A stretch of DNA of 64,000 nt from Paracoccus zeaxanthinifaciens ATCC 21588 (GCF_000420145.1 NZ_ATUJ01000014.1:1-64000); one strand, 5' to 3'; shown: positions 20,929 to 30,247, counted from the first letter of the stretch. The notes: generated from the letters alone by a model not told the origin. Program-made: numbers and translations.

Positions 20929-21628
20929 GATCGTGCTCGACACGGAAACCACAGGCTTCGACGCCGAGGGTGCCGACCGCATCGTCGAGATCGGCGCGCT
21001 GGAACTGCTGAACCACCTGCCCACGGGCAACACGTTCCACGTCTATATCAACCCCGAACGCTCGATGCCCAAGGAGGCCTTCGACGTCCACGGTCTTGGC
21101 GACGAGTTCCTGGCCGACAAGCCCAAATTCGCCGAGGTCGCGCAGGGCTTCATCGACTTCATCGGTCCCGATGCGAAGCTGGTGATCCACAACGCCGCCT
21201 TCGACATGAAATTCCTGAACGCGGAACTGCGCCGCGCGGGCCATGCGACCCTGCCCTGGGCGCGGGCGCTGGATACGCTGGCACTGGCGCGGGAACGGTT
21301 CCCCGGCTCTCCGGCGACGCTGGATGCGCTCTGCCGCCGCTTCGGCGTGGACAATTCGGGTCGCGAACTGCACGGCGCGCTTCTGGACAGCGAATTGCTG
21401 GCCGAGGTCTATCTGGAACTGATCGGGGGGCGGCAGCCGGACCTGGTGCTTGGCGGTCCTGCGCAGGACCAGGACGACAAGGATGCCGAGGGCGCGGTCA
21501 TGCGCAGCCGCGCCAAACGCCCGCGCCCCCTGCCGTCCCGCCTGTCCGAGGACGAGGCCCGCGCCCATGCCGAATTCGTGGCATCCCTGGGCGAGGAATC
21601 CCTCTGGGCGCGCATGTCGCAGGGCTGA
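20921..21628 (+). CDS. dnaQ: DNA polymerase III epsilon subunit (proofreading exonuclease)
   Basis: DnaQ is the 3'-5' proofreading exonuclease of the replicase. The 235-residue protein carries the DEDDh-family motifs: ExoI DTETTGFD near residue 7, Exo[16 protein letters not shown], and the ExoIII His/Asp region [17 protein letters not shown]. The C-terminal tail contains the alpha-subunit contact region. It follows coaE with an 8-bp overlap. In relatives secB usually follows close by; here secB is some 40 kb away. Confidence 0.95.
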   Translation: MREIVLDTETTGFDAEGADRIVEIGALELLNHLPTGNTFHVYINPERSMPKEAFDVHGLGDEFLADKPKFAEVAQGFIDFIGPDAKLVIHNAAFDMKFLNAELRRAGHATLPWARALDTLALARERFPGSPATLDALCRRFGVDNSGRELHGALLDSELLAEVYLELIGGRQPDLVLGGPAQDQDDKDAEGAVMRSRAKRPRPLPSRLSEDEARAHAEFVASLGEESLWARMSQG

Positions 21629-21682
21629 GCCTTGCCAGCGGGGCCACGGCCCCGCATGCTGGTCGCGTCAACGGGAGGTCGG

Positions 21683-22576
21683 ATGCTGGAACGTCTGCGC
21701 GACTTCGGAAGCTTTCTCGGGGCCATCCTGGAGCGGATGGACAAGACCCACATGACGCTGATCGCGGCCGGGGTCGCGTTCTATTCCATGTTCGCGGTCT
21801 TTCCGGGCCTTGCCGCGATCATCGCATTGTGGAGCCTGTGGTTCGATCCCGCCGTCGTGCTGACCTATCTGGAGGTCGCGCATGAGTTCCTGCCCGAGGG
21901 CGCGGCCACGCTGGTCGACGACCAGGTGATGTCGCTGACCTCGAACGGGCGCACATCGATGGGCTGGACGTCGTTTCTGTCCTTCATGATCGCGACCATT
22001 GCCGCGCGGGCAGGCGTGGACGCGTTGATCCGCGGGCTGAACGCGGCCTATGGCGTGCGGACCCATTCGACCATCTTCGGCTTCGTGCTGGCCTATGCGC
22101 TGACGCTGGTGATCGTGGGGATATCGCTTGCGGGCCTTGCGACCATCGTCATCGTGCCGGTGGTGCTGAACTTCTTCGTCATCGCGCCGCTGCGTTCGAT
22201 GCTGCTGACCTATCTGCCCTGGGCCGCGCTGTTCATGCTGGTGATCCTGACCATCGGGATACTCTATCGCTATGGCCCGAACGTGAAGACGCCGCGCACG
22301 CCGATCTTCACCTGGGGGGCGGTCTTCGCGGCGCTGCTGTGGTCGGCGGGCTCGATCGCATTTTCCAGCTACCTGGGCAGTTTCAACAGCTACAACCGCA
22401 TCTACGGGTCCATCGGGACGGTCGTGGCGCTGCTGATGTGGTTCTATGTCGCCGGGTTCTCGGTGCTGCTGGGGGCACTGGTGAACGTGGAACTGGCCCG
22501 CAGGCGTCGCCTGCGCGCCGTCCGGGAGGCGCGCGAGGAATTCATGCAGATGGCGGGGAAGGACGCGGCGGGCTGA
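21683..22576 (+). CDS. YihY/BrkB-family membrane protein
   Basis: This 297-residue polytopic inner-membrane protein belongs to the YihY/virulence factor BrkB family. About six hydrophobic segments are visible, near residues 30-55, 95-115, 130-160, 165-195, 215-240 and 250-275. The family pattern MTLIAAGVAFYSMFAVFPGLAA begins after the first helix. Members were once proposed to be RNase BN, which is no longer accepted; a transport role is possible. The start at 21683 is chosen for its GGGAGG ribosome site and family alignment over an upstream in-frame ATG at 21632. Confidence 0.85.
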   Translation: MLERLRDFGSFLGAILERMDKTHMTLIAAGVAFYSMFAVFPGLAAIIALWSLWFDPAVVLTYLEVAHEFLPEGAATLVDDQVMSLTSNGRTSMGWTSFLSFMIATIAARAGVDALIRGLNAAYGVRTHSTIFGFVLAYALTLVIVGISLAGLATIVIVPVVLNFFVIAPLRSMLLTYLPWAALFMLVILTIGILYRYGPNVKTPRTPIFTWGAVFAALLWSAGSIAFSSYLGSFNSYNRIYGSIGTVVALLMWFYVAGFSVLLGALVNVELARRRRLRAVREAREEFMQMAGKDAAG

Positions 22577-22585
22577 CCCGCCGCG
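22564..22585. terminator. Hairpin at the brkB-like/phyR junction
   Basis: CGCGGCGGG pairs perfectly with CCCGCCGCG around a CTGA loop that includes the brkB-like stop codon. It fills the short gap between two converging genes, so it may stop transcription from both sides. Confidence 0.5.
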
Positions 22586-22591
22586 CGCAGA

Positions 22592-23395
22592 TCAGACCTG
22601 CATGCCCTCGGTCGAGGCGAAGAACATCGCCTGGCTGACGGCCGAACGCACCTGTTCCTCGCCATAGGGCTTCGAGATCAGGAAGGCCGGTTCCGGACGG
22701 TCGCCGGTCAGCAGGCGCTCGGGGAAGGCGGTGATGAAGATCACCGGGATGTCGCCCATGCTTTCCAGCAGCTCGTTGACGGCCTCGACCCCCGAGGACC
22801 CGTCGGCCAGCTGGATGTCGGCCAGGATCAGGTCCGGACGCTCCTTGGCGGCAAGGTCGATCGCGGCGGTGTGGGTGCGCGCGACGCCGGTCACTTCGTG
22901 GCCCATCGCCTGCACGATGCCCTTGAGGTCCATCGCGATGATCATCTCGTCCTCGATCACCATGACTTTGCCGCGCAGGGCGCTGCTCATCTCGGACAGG
23001 GCGATCTGGACCAGCTCGTCGGCCTCGGCGGGCTCGATCTGCATGACGCGGGCGATCTGGTCGCTGCGCAGCTCCTCGATGGTGCGCAGCAGCAGCGCCT
23101 CGCGCGAGTTGGGCGTCAGGCCGCGAAGGTGATCCTGGGCGCGGCGTTCGCGCGTGGTCAGGTCCGCTTCCTCGACCGGCTGGCCGGAGCTGATCCAGAT
23201 GGCGTGGAAGGTCTTGAACAGCGCGATCCGCAGATCATCCTCGCCATCCAGCACCGAACGGTCGCTGAGGATGGCTTCGAGGGTCGCTGCCGCATAATTG
23301 TCGCCGGCACCCTGACTGCCGGTCAGGGCGCGGGCGTAACGGCGCAGATAGGGCAGTTCGCGTCCGATATTTTGGGCCAGATCGGCAGCAGTCAT
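22592..23395 (-). CDS. phyR: PhyR general stress response regulator
   Basis: PhyR is the anti-anti-sigma factor of the alphaproteobacterial general stress response. When phosphorylated, its sigma-like domain binds NepR and frees the sigma factor EcfG. The 267-residue protein has an N-terminal sigma-like domain (about 1-140, RELPYLRRYARALTGS) and a C-terminal receiver domain (about 142-262) with the phospho-acceptor Asp193 in LADIQ and Lys in ISKPYG. It faces away from nepR-ecfG, the usual arrangement. The histidine kinase just beyond ecfG is a likely partner. Confidence 0.95.
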   Translation of the reverse strand: MTAADLAQNIGRELPYLRRYARALTGSQGAGDNYAAATLEAILSDRSVLDGEDDLRIALFKTFHAIWISSGQPVEEADLTTRERRAQDHLRGLTPNSREALLLRTIEELRSDQIARVMQIEPAEADELVQIALSEMSSALRGKVMVIEDEMIIAMDLKGIVQAMGHEVTGVARTHTAAIDLAAKERPDLILADIQLADGSSGVEAVNELLESMGDIPVIFITAFPERLLTGDRPEPAFLISKPYGEEQVRSAVSQAMFFASTEGMQV

Positions 23396-23424
23396 TTCAC
23401 AGTCCTCTTAATTCCATATTGCAA

Positions 23425-23450
23425 GGAACCATCTTGGGCCCCTATCGGTT
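23425..23450 (+). promoter_or_regulatory. EcfG-type promoter before nepR
   Basis: GGAAC (23425-23429), a 17-bp spacer, then GGTT (23447-23450) is close to the EcfG consensus GGAAC-N16/17-CGTT. It lies 39 bp before the nepR start and would give autoregulation of the nepR-ecfG pair. The -10 differs by one base from consensus. Confidence 0.65.
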
Positions 23451-23489
23451 GCATCCTGTGCGCACAAGATTGTCAGGACCTACCTCACT

Positions 23490-23636
23490 ATGACACCGAA
23501 GCGGGACGATCGGCGGAAACAGGCCGTGGAACAGCAAATCGATGAAAACCTGAAACGCGTCTACGAACAAGACGTTACGGACAACGTTCCTGAAAGGTTC
23601 CTCGACCTTCTGAAGAAGCTGAAGGAACAGGGATGA
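23490..23636 (+). CDS. nepR: NepR anti-sigma factor (48 residues)
   Basis: NepR holds EcfG inactive until phosphorylated PhyR removes it. The 48-residue protein has the conserved NepR core, with IDENLKRVYEQDV at residues 17-29 and VPERFLDLLKKL at 34-45; these form the two helices that grip either sigma factor or PhyR. It lies between divergent phyR and co-directional ecfG, exactly where NepR is found in this class, 40 bp before ecfG. The N-terminal basic tail (PKRDDRRK) is variable in the family. Its short length makes it easy to miss. Confidence 0.93.
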   Translation: MTPKRDDRRKQAVEQQIDENLKRVYEQDVTDNVPERFLDLLKKLKEQG

Positions 23637-23676
23637 TTCCCCTTCCGCCCCATTTCCCCGTCCGGAAAGTTCTTGC

Positions 23677-24243
23677 ATGACCAGTTCAGCCTCCTCGGAT
23701 CCGCGCGACCAGCTTGTCGATCACCTGCCCGCCCTGCGTGCCTTCGCCCTGTCGCTGACCCGCGAAGGGGCTTCCGCCGACGACCTGGTGCAGGACACCA
23801 TCGTCAAGGCATGGACCAACATGGACAAGTTCCAGGCGGGCACGAACCTGCGGGCCTGGCTGTTCACCATCCTGCGCAACACATTCTATTCCGCGCGTCG
23901 CAAGACCAAGCGCGAGGTCAGCGACACCGACGGCATCCATGCCGCGCGCCAGGCCACGCGACCGGACCATGACGGCCGCCTTGCCCTCAACGATTTCCGC
24001 GAGGCGTTCCAGAAGCTGCCCGACGAACAGCGCGAGGCGCTGATCCTGGTCGGGGCCTCGGGCTTCTCCTACGAGGAAGCGGCCGGGATGACCGGCGTGG
24101 CGGTCGGCACCGTCAAGTCGCGCGCGAACCGCGGTCGCCGCCGCCTTGCCGAACTGCTGCACCTTGCCGAGGGAGAGGAGCTGAACATGACCGATCAGGC
24201 GACGCTGGCCGTCATGGCACAGAACAACAGCTCTTCCCGCTGA
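23677..24243 (+). CDS. ecfG: EcfG-type RNA polymerase sigma factor
   Basis: This ECF sigma factor directs RNA polymerase to general stress promoters with GGAAC and CGTT elements. The 188-residue protein shows region 2 (ADDLVQDTIVKAWTNMDKF, near 34-52, then TNLRAWLFTILRNTFYS) and region 4 (LPDEQREALILVGASGFSYE, then VGTVKSRANRGRRRL). Its position behind nepR and beside phyR identifies it as the EcfG class. A short 7-bp gap separates it from the following sensor kinase, so they are probably co-transcribed. Confidence 0.94.
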   Translation: MTSSASSDPRDQLVDHLPALRAFALSLTREGASADDLVQDTIVKAWTNMDKFQAGTNLRAWLFTILRNTFYSARRKTKREVSDTDGIHAARQATRPDHDGRLALNDFREAFQKLPDEQREALILVGASGFSYEEAAGMTGVAVGTVKSRANRGRRRLAELLHLAEGEELNMTDQATLAVMAQNNSSSR

Positions 24244-24250
24244 GGCAGGG

Positions 24251-26041
24251 GTGCTCGGGCGGATCTCCGATCGGCTGGATTTCACGAGGCGTCTGGGCTT
24301 CCGCCTGGGCGCCCTTCTCTCTGTCGCGATCCTGCCCATCGGCCTGATCTCGCTGGTCCAGAACCTGCACCTTGCCCGAGAGGCCGAGCGCAGCGCCGAG
24401 ATCGCGCTTCTGGGGCGCACGGCCTCGGCGGCGTCGGGTGAACGGGCGCTGCTGCAAAGCGCGCTCGGCTCGGCGGATGCGCTTGGTCCTGCGGTGCTGG
24501 AAACGCTGGACCGGCCCGATCTGTGCGGCGACCTGATGCGCAATTTCGTCGAACGCAGCGGGACTTATGTCTATGCGGGCTTCGTGCCGCTGGACGGGAT
24601 GGCGGAATGCACGTCGGCCCCCGCGGGCACCGGTCCGGTCGACATCAACGACCTGCTGGTCTTCCAGCGCTTCCTCGAAAACCCGATGACGGCGGTCTCG
24701 TCGATCGCCGAGGGCCCGATCAGCAAGCGTCCCGTCGTGGTCGTGCTGCAGCCCCTCTATCGCGACCGCGAGCTGCTGGGCTATGTCTCGGTATCGGTCT
24801 CGCAGGAATTGCTGCGATCGACCCATGCCGTCGATTTCGGGACCGAGGGCGCGCGCGTCCTGACCTTCAACAACCTGGGCGATGTGCTGACCGGTGACGG
24901 GATGCTGGGCGCGGATGCCCAGCAGCTGCTGCCGCGCGATGTCGACCTTCTGTCGCTGCAGGGCCAGGGCGAGACGACCTTCCGCGCCGTCGCCAACAAC
25001 GGCGAGGATCGTGTCTTCACAGTCGTCCCCGTGGTCCCCGGCCTCGTCTATGCGCTTGGCAGCTGGAGCCCGCAGATCGCGGGCATCGGGGTCTTCCAGC
25101 TGTCGCGCTTCGGTGCGGTGCTGCTGCCGGTGACGCTGTGGATCGTGTCGCTGGCCGTGGCCTATTTCGCGGTGTTCCGGCTGGTCCTGCGCCATATCAC
25201 CGTCCTGCGCGGCCAGATGCGCCGCTTCGCCATCGGCGCCCGCGACAAGGCCCCGCCCGTCCTGCAGGGCGCCCCGACCGAGATCACGGATGTCAGCCAG
25301 ACCTTCCACAACATGGCCCGCATCCTGATCCGCGACGAAGAGGCGATGGAGCAGGCCGTGTCCGAGAAGACCGTCCTGCTGAAGGAGGTCCACCACCGGG
25401 TGAAGAACAACCTTCAGCTGATCGCCTCGATCATCAACATGCAGGGGCGGCTGATCGACGATCCCGACGCCAAGCGCGTGCTGCGATCCGTCCAGGACCG
25501 CGTGGCGGCGCTGGCGACGATCTATCGCAACCTCTACCAGGCCGAGCAGCTGGATTCCGTCGAGGCCGACCGCCTGATGCGCGACATCATCACCCAGCTG
25601 ACGAACGTGTCGCAGGGCAGCGTCTCAGGGCTGGTGGTGCATACCGACATCCAGCCGGTCACGATGATGCCCGACCAGGCCGTTCCGCTGACGCTGCTGA
25701 CGACCGAAGCCTTCACCAACGCGCTGAAATACGCGGGCCGCGGGCCTGCGGACAAGGCGCCCTGGGTGCGTGTCGCGCTGTCGTCGCCCGAACCCGGGCG
25801 CGGGCTTCTGGTGGTCGAGAACTCGACCGACGGGACCGACCAGGAACAGGGGACGGGTCTTGGCAGCCAGCTGATCGAGGCCTTCGCCATGCAGCTCGAG
25901 GGCGAGGTGCAGTTGGAGGACATGGCCGACCGCTATCGGCTGACGCTACCCTTCCGCATCGCGCGCACGCATGTCCCGCAGGGCGGCGATCCGCGGCAGG
26001 TGGTGCTGACCTCGGCGGCGCGGGACGGGGCCCAGCACTGA
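24251..26041 (+). CDS. HisKA_2-type sensor histidine kinase, probable PhyR kinase
   Basis: This 596-residue membrane kinase has a transmembrane segment near 19-38, a periplasmic sensor region to about 280, a second membrane segment near 288-315, a HAMP-like linker, and a HisKA_2 dimerisation domain with the phospho-accepting His in KEVHHRVKNNLQLI (about residue 380). A Bergerat ATPase domain follows with TEAFTNALKYA and GTGLGSQLIEAF. Such kinases phosphorylate PhyR in other alphaproteobacteria; the linkage here is inferred from its location next to ecfG. The periplasmic signal is unknown. Confidence 0.9.
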   Translation: MLGRISDRLDFTRRLGFRLGALLSVAILPIGLISLVQNLHLAREAERSAEIALLGRTASAASGERALLQSALGSADALGPAVLETLDRPDLCGDLMRNFVERSGTYVYAGFVPLDGMAECTSAPAGTGPVDINDLLVFQRFLENPMTAVSSIAEGPISKRPVVVVLQPLYRDRELLGYVSVSVSQELLRSTHAVDFGTEGARVLTFNNLGDVLTGDGMLGADAQQLLPRDVDLLSLQGQGETTFRAVANNGEDRVFTVVPVVPGLVYALGSWSPQIAGIGVFQLSRFGAVLLPVTLWIVSLAVAYFAVFRLVLRHITVLRGQMRRFAIGARDKAPPVLQGAPTEITDVSQTFHNMARILIRDEEAMEQAVSEKTVLLKEVHHRVKNNLQLIASIINMQGRLIDDPDAKRVLRSVQDRVAALATIYRNLYQAEQLDSVEADRLMRDIITQLTNVSQGSVSGLVVHTDIQPVTMMPDQAVPLTLLTTEAFTNALKYAGRGPADKAPWVRVALSSPEPGRGLLVVENSTDGTDQEQGTGLGSQLIEAFAMQLEGEVQLEDMADRYRLTLPFRIARTHVPQGGDPRQVVLTSAARDGAQH

Positions 26042-26081
26042 GCCTGCTTGCGCCTGCGGCCAGCTGCTTTATCTTTCATGC

Positions 26082-26756
26082 ATGAATGACGGGTCCGCGA
26101 AATACGACATGGGCACCGGGCGCGGGCTGATCGCCTGCCCCAATTGCGATGCCCTGCATGTCGAGGAAGAACTGGAGCTGGGCGAGACCGCCCGCTGCAT
26201 CCGCTGCGGCACGGTCCTGGCCAAGCCGCGCGACGGCGCCTTCGCGCAGCTGATCGCGCTGGCCTTCACCTCGATGGTGCTGCTGGTGGGGGCGATCTTC
26301 TTTCCCTTCCTCGAGGTGTCGACCATGGGCTTCGGCAATGCCAGCTCTCTCTTCGACGTGGCGCTGGCCTTCGCCGAAGGGGTGATGCTGCCGCTGGTCC
26401 TGGCGGTCCTGGCCATGATCATCGGGTTGCCGATCTTCCGGTCCTTCCTGCTGGTCTATACCCTCGTGCCGCTGGCGCAGGGGCGGCCACCCTTCCGCCA
26501 TGCCGCCCGCGCCTTCCGCTGGTCGGAACTGCTGCGCCCCTGGTCCATGGCCGAGATCTTCGTGATCGGCACGGCGGTCGCGCTGATCAAGGTGGCGGGG
26601 CTTGCGACCGTGCATCTGGGTCCGGCCTTCTGGGCCTTCTGCGCGCTGATCTTCGTGAACGTCGCCAGCCGCGCCTTCATGTGCCAGACCTCGATCTGGG
26701 ACGCGATCGAGGATGCGGGCATCGAAACCGAATTCACCCGGAAGGCCCGCGGATGA
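26082..26756 (+). CDS. pqiA: PqiA-like membrane protein, first copy
   Basis: This 224-residue protein is one half of what E. coli PqiA is as a single chain. It has an N-terminal zinc-ribbon-like pair (CPNC at about 20-23 and CIRCG at about 40-44), then four hydrophobic segments. PqiA is the inner-membrane partner of the MCE protein PqiB in lipid transport between membranes. The stop codon overlaps the ATG of the second copy (ATGA). The split into two genes rather than one fused protein is worth noting. Confidence 0.88.
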   Translation: MNDGSAKYDMGTGRGLIACPNCDALHVEEELELGETARCIRCGTVLAKPRDGAFAQLIALAFTSMVLLVGAIFFPFLEVSTMGFGNASSLFDVALAFAEGVMLPLVLAVLAMIIGLPIFRSFLLVYTLVPLAQGRPPFRHAARAFRWSELLRPWSMAEIFVIGTAVALIKVAGLATVHLGPAFWAFCALIFVNVASRAFMCQTSIWDAIEDAGIETEFTRKARG

Positions 26757-27412
26757 GCGCCCCCGACAGCGACCACAAGGGACCGATCCTGACCGCGCAT
26801 CGCGCGGGGCTGGTCGGGTGCCATCGCTGCGGCCGGGTCTGGCCGCTGGAACAGCACCGCTGCACGCGCTGCGGGGCGCATCTGGTCCCGCCCGACCGTC
26901 GCGGCCTGCAGAAGGTCTGGGCCTGGTGGTTCGCGGGGCTGATCTGCTACGTGCCCGCCAACCTGTTCCCGATGATGCGGACGGAAACCTTCGCGGGCCT
27001 TGCGGGCAATACGGAATCCACCATCCTCGGCGGCGTGATGGAGCTGATCCACCACGGCAGCTACGACATCGCGCTGATCGTCTTCGTGGCCTCGGTGATC
27101 GTGCCCATCGGCAAGTTCCTGGCGATCGCGTGGCTTGCGACCGTCGCGGGGCAGCCCGCCACCGTCGATCAGGCCCATTCGCGGCTGAAGGTCTACGAGG
27201 TCGTGGAATTCATCGGCCGATGGTCGATGATCGACGTCTTCGTCGTGGCCATCCTGTCGGCGCTGGTCCAGCTGGGCTTCGTCGCCTCGATCCATCCCGG
27301 CCCCGCCGCCGTGTCATTCGCGCTGTCCGTCGCCTTCACGATGCTGTCGGCCCAAAGCTTCGATGCCCGGCTGATCTGGCGCGGCCTGCCGCTGCGCCGC
27401 GCGACCGACTGA
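26753..27412 (+). CDS. pqiA: PqiA-like membrane protein, second copy
   Basis: This 219-residue protein is the second PqiA module. It begins with its own Cys pairs (CHRCG and CTRCG, about residues 22-41), followed by four hydrophobic segments; YVPANLFPMMRTETF just after the ribbon is a family signature. The start at 26753 overlaps the first copy by 4 bp, and an in-frame region further upstream belongs to the other gene. It lies 37 bp before pqiB. It probably pairs with the first copy in the inner membrane. Confidence 0.88.
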   Translation: MSAPDSDHKGPILTAHRAGLVGCHRCGRVWPLEQHRCTRCGAHLVPPDRRGLQKVWAWWFAGLICYVPANLFPMMRTETFAGLAGNTESTILGGVMELIHHGSYDIALIVFVASVIVPIGKFLAIAWLATVAGQPATVDQAHSRLKVYEVVEFIGRWSMIDVFVVAILSALVQLGFVASIHPGPAAVSFALSVAFTMLSAQSFDARLIWRGLPLRRATD

Positions 27413-27449
27413 CCCCATCCCACCCCTTCGCCATCAGGAACGACTGCCG

Positions 27450-29501
27450 ATGACAGACAAGCCCCAGCCCCCCAAGCCCGCCAGCCCGGTCCGCAAGACC
27501 GCGGCACGCGCCGCACAGGCAGGGGTGAACGTCATCTGGATCGTGCCCATCGTCGCGCTGATCGTGACGCTTGCGATCGCGTGGAACAGCTTCCGCGACC
27601 GCGGCACGCTGATCGACATCGAGTTCGCCGACGCGACCGGCATCACGCCCGGCGACACCACGCTGCGCTTCCGCGAGATCGTCGTGGGCCAGGTCGAGGG
27701 GGTACGCTTTACCGACGACCTGTCCAGCGTCGTGGTCTCGATCCGCGTGGACAAGGATGTCGCGCCCTATATCGACGACGAATCCTCGTTCTGGATCGTG
27801 CGCCCGCAGGTCAGCGCGCAGGGCGTCACGCGGCTGGATACCGTGCTGACCGGTGCCTTCATCGAAGGCTACTGGGACGCCGAGATCACCGAGACCGCCA
27901 CCCGCTTTGCCGGGTTGGAGCGCCCGCCCCTGATCCGCAGCGACCAGAAGGGCACTTGGGTCAAGCTGATGATGGACGATGCCGATGGCCTGAGCGAGGG
28001 CGCCCCGATCCTGTTCCGCGGGGTCGAGGTCGGGCGGCTGGAGAATATCCGCCTGTCCGAGGACAGCGAGCGCGTCCGCGTCGATGCCTTCATCAGGGCC
28101 CCGCATGACGCACGCCTGACCAGCGCCTCGGTCTTCTGGGACACCTCGGGCTTCTCGTTGTCGCTGGGGTCGCAGGGGCTGGCGTTCAACGTGAATTCGC
28201 TGTCCTCGGTGCTGCAGGGCGGCGTGGCCTTCGACACGCTGATCAGTGGCGGCCAGCCGGTCGAGCCGGGCCACAGCTTCGAGCTGCTGCCCGACGAGGA
28301 CACGGCCCGCAGCCAGCTGTTCGTCAGCGACGACAGCGAACGCCTGCGCATCGCCATGCTGATCGACGATTCCGTCGAGGGGCTGAGCAAGGGCGCCGAT
28401 GTCCAGTACCAGGGCCTGCGCGTCGGCAGCGTGACCGACATCGCGGTCCGGCTGGGCCAGGACGACCAGGGCGCCGAGCGTGTCCAGCAGCTGATCACGC
28501 TGACCATCGCGCCGCGCCGCCTCGGCCTGCCCGAGGACGCGACCGCCGATGACGCGCTGGAGCTGCTCTCGCGCGAGGTGGCTGCCGGCGTGCGCGGGCG
28601 CATCGCCAGTTCGGGCTTCCTCGGGACCTCCCTGATCGTCGAACTGGTGCCGGTGCCCGACGCACCGCAGGCCGTGATCGACGTCGATGCCGACCCGGTC
28701 CCGCTGATCCCCTCGGTCGCCGGGGACCTGGACGATTTCACCAACAGCGCGCAGGGGCTGGTGACGCGGATCGGCGATCTGCCCATCGAAGAGGTGATGA
28801 ACAGCGCCCGCGACATGATGGACAGCATCACCGCCATCGCCGCATCCGAGGAAACCCGCGCCATTCCGGGCGCGCTGCGCAAGGCCGTCGAGGACGGCTC
28901 GGTCGCGCTGGAGGACGTGGCCCAGATCACCTCGCGCCTGCGCGAGGCCGATAGCGGACAGTCCATCGCGACCCTGATCGAGGACGCGACCGCCGCCGTG
29001 AACGCCGTCACCGAGGCCGCCGCCGACATGCCCGAGATGGTCGAGCAGATCGACGTCGCCGCCGCCGCCGTCGAGGAGTTCGGCTTTGCCGAGATCAGCG
29101 CCCAGGCCGAGGGCATCATGGCCGATCTGCGCGCCATGCTGGGCAGCGAGGATGCCGAGCAGCTGCCGCGGAACCTGTCGGACACGCTGGCCGCCGCGAC
29201 CGGGCTGATGAACGACCTGCGCGACGGCGGTGCGGCGACCAGCCTGAATGACGCGCTGCGTTCCGCCAGCGTTGCCGCGGACGAGATCGCGAAATCGGTC
29301 GAGGCCCTGCCCGCCTTGATCCGCAGCCTGCAGGCGACTGCGGGTCGCGCCGACACGCTGTTTGCCAGCTATGGCGAACGGTCGGCCTTCAACAACGAAC
29401 TGATCACCACGCTGCGCGAACTGCGCCGCGCCACGGCGGCCTTCGGATCGGTCGCTCGGCTGATCGAACGCAACCCCCGCGCCTTCATTCTGGGACGATA
29501 A
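27450..29501 (+). CDS. pqiB: PqiB-like MCE-domain lipid transport protein
   Basis: PqiB-type proteins anchor in the inner membrane and stack MCE domains into a tube across the periplasm for lipid movement. The 683-residue protein has one transmembrane segment (about 28-48, VIWIVPIVALIVTLAIAW) and three MCE-like repeats near 50-130, 165-225 and 290-395, the first two with GDTTLRFREIVVGQVEGV and GAPILFRGVEVGRLENI. A long acidic, helix-rich C-terminal region (about 420-660) follows. The order pqiA-pqiA-pqiB-pqiC and short gaps support a single operon. Confidence 0.92.
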   Translation: MTDKPQPPKPASPVRKTAARAAQAGVNVIWIVPIVALIVTLAIAWNSFRDRGTLIDIEFADATGITPGDTTLRFREIVVGQVEGVRFTDDLSSVVVSIRVDKDVAPYIDDESSFWIVRPQVSAQGVTRLDTVLTGAFIEGYWDAEITETATRFAGLERPPLIRSDQKGTWVKLMMDDADGLSEGAPILFRGVEVGRLENIRLSEDSERVRVDAFIRAPHDARLTSASVFWDTSGFSLSLGSQGLAFNVNSLSSVLQGGVAFDTLISGGQPVEPGHSFELLPDEDTARSQLFVSDDSERLRIAMLIDDSVEGLSKGADVQYQGLRVGSVTDIAVRLGQDDQGAERVQQLITLTIAPRRLGLPEDATADDALELLSREVAAGVRGRIASSGFLGTSLIVELVPVPDAPQAVIDVDADPVPLIPSVAGDLDDFTNSAQGLVTRIGDLPIEEVMNSARDMMDSITAIAASEETRAIPGALRKAVEDGSVALEDVAQITSRLREADSGQSIATLIEDATAAVNAVTEAAADMPEMVEQIDVAAAAVEEFGFAEISAQAEGIMADLRAMLGSEDAEQLPRNLSDTLAAATGLMNDLRDGGAATSLNDALRSASVAADEIAKSVEALPALIRSLQATAGRADTLFASYGERSAFNNELITTLRELRRATAAFGSVARLIERNPRAFILGR

Positions 29502-29504
29502 GCC

Positions 29505-30140
29505 ATGACCATCCTCCGCGCCGCGTTCCCCGCAATCTGCCTGCTGATGGCGGCCTGTTCCGACCCCGAGGCGACGGGCCGGTACCTGATCGACCCGCCA
29601 ACCGCAGGCGTCCAGGTGCCCAACCGTCTCGGCACGGCCGAGCTGAAGGACGTGCAGCTGCCCGAATACGCCTCGGACCAGGAAGTCGCCTTCCAGACCG
29701 AAGACGGGGCCGTCCGCTCGAACCCCGACAGCCTGTGGGCCGACAACCCATCGCGCGCGTTCACGACGACGCTGGCGCGCACCATCTCCGAGGTGTCGGG
29801 CGCGACCGTCATCGGCGAACCCTGGCCCCTGGCCGAACCCCCGGCCCGCGTGGTCGAGGTGCGGGTCGAGCGGGCCTTGGCGCAGGCCGACGGGATCTAT
29901 CGCCTCAGCGGGCGGTATTTCGTGTCCGATGACGGGTTGAAGGGGTCGGGCACCAATTATGCCCGCAGCTTCGACATCCGAGTGCCGCTGGCCGAACCCG
30001 GCCCCGGCGCGACCGCCCGCGCCGCAAGCGAGGCCATCAGCCAGCTGGCGCAGCAGATCGCCAGCCTGTCGGGTCCCGGCGCTGCCATCGCGACGGTCAC
30101 CCCGCGCGTGGACGATCTGGATTTCGCAGGCATCTTCTGA
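29505..30140 (+). CDS. pqiC: PqiC-like outer-membrane lipoprotein
   Basis: This 211-residue lipoprotein has a signal peptide with the lipobox LMAAC, so Cys18 should be lipidated. The rest matches the PqiC/DUF330 ABC-transport auxiliary fold, which in E. coli sits in the outer membrane and docks the PqiB tube. It starts 3 bp after the pqiB stop, and a strong hairpin ends the operon at 30147-30177. Confidence 0.87.
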   Translation: MTILRAAFPAICLLMAACSDPEATGRYLIDPPTAGVQVPNRLGTAELKDVQLPEYASDQEVAFQTEDGAVRSNPDSLWADNPSRAFTTTLARTISEVSGATVIGEPWPLAEPPARVVEVRVERALAQADGIYRLSGRYFVSDDGLKGSGTNYARSFDIRVPLAEPGPGATARAASEAISQLAQQIASLSGPGAAIATVTPRVDDLDFAGIF

Positions 30141-30146
30141 ATTAAA

Positions 30147-30177
30147 GAACCGGCCCGGCGTGCTGCCGGGCCGGTTC
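30147..30177 (+). terminator. Terminator after pqiC
   Basis: A perfect 13-bp stem, GAACCGGCCCGGC with its complement and a 5-nt loop, starts 7 bp after the pqiC stop. There is no long U-run, but the stem is one of the strongest in the window. Confidence 0.75.
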
Positions 30178-30247
30178 CATCCGCGGGTATTCCCAAAACC
30201 AGGGGGTGACTCTTCAAACAAACATCGCCCGCGGATATTCCGTGTTC

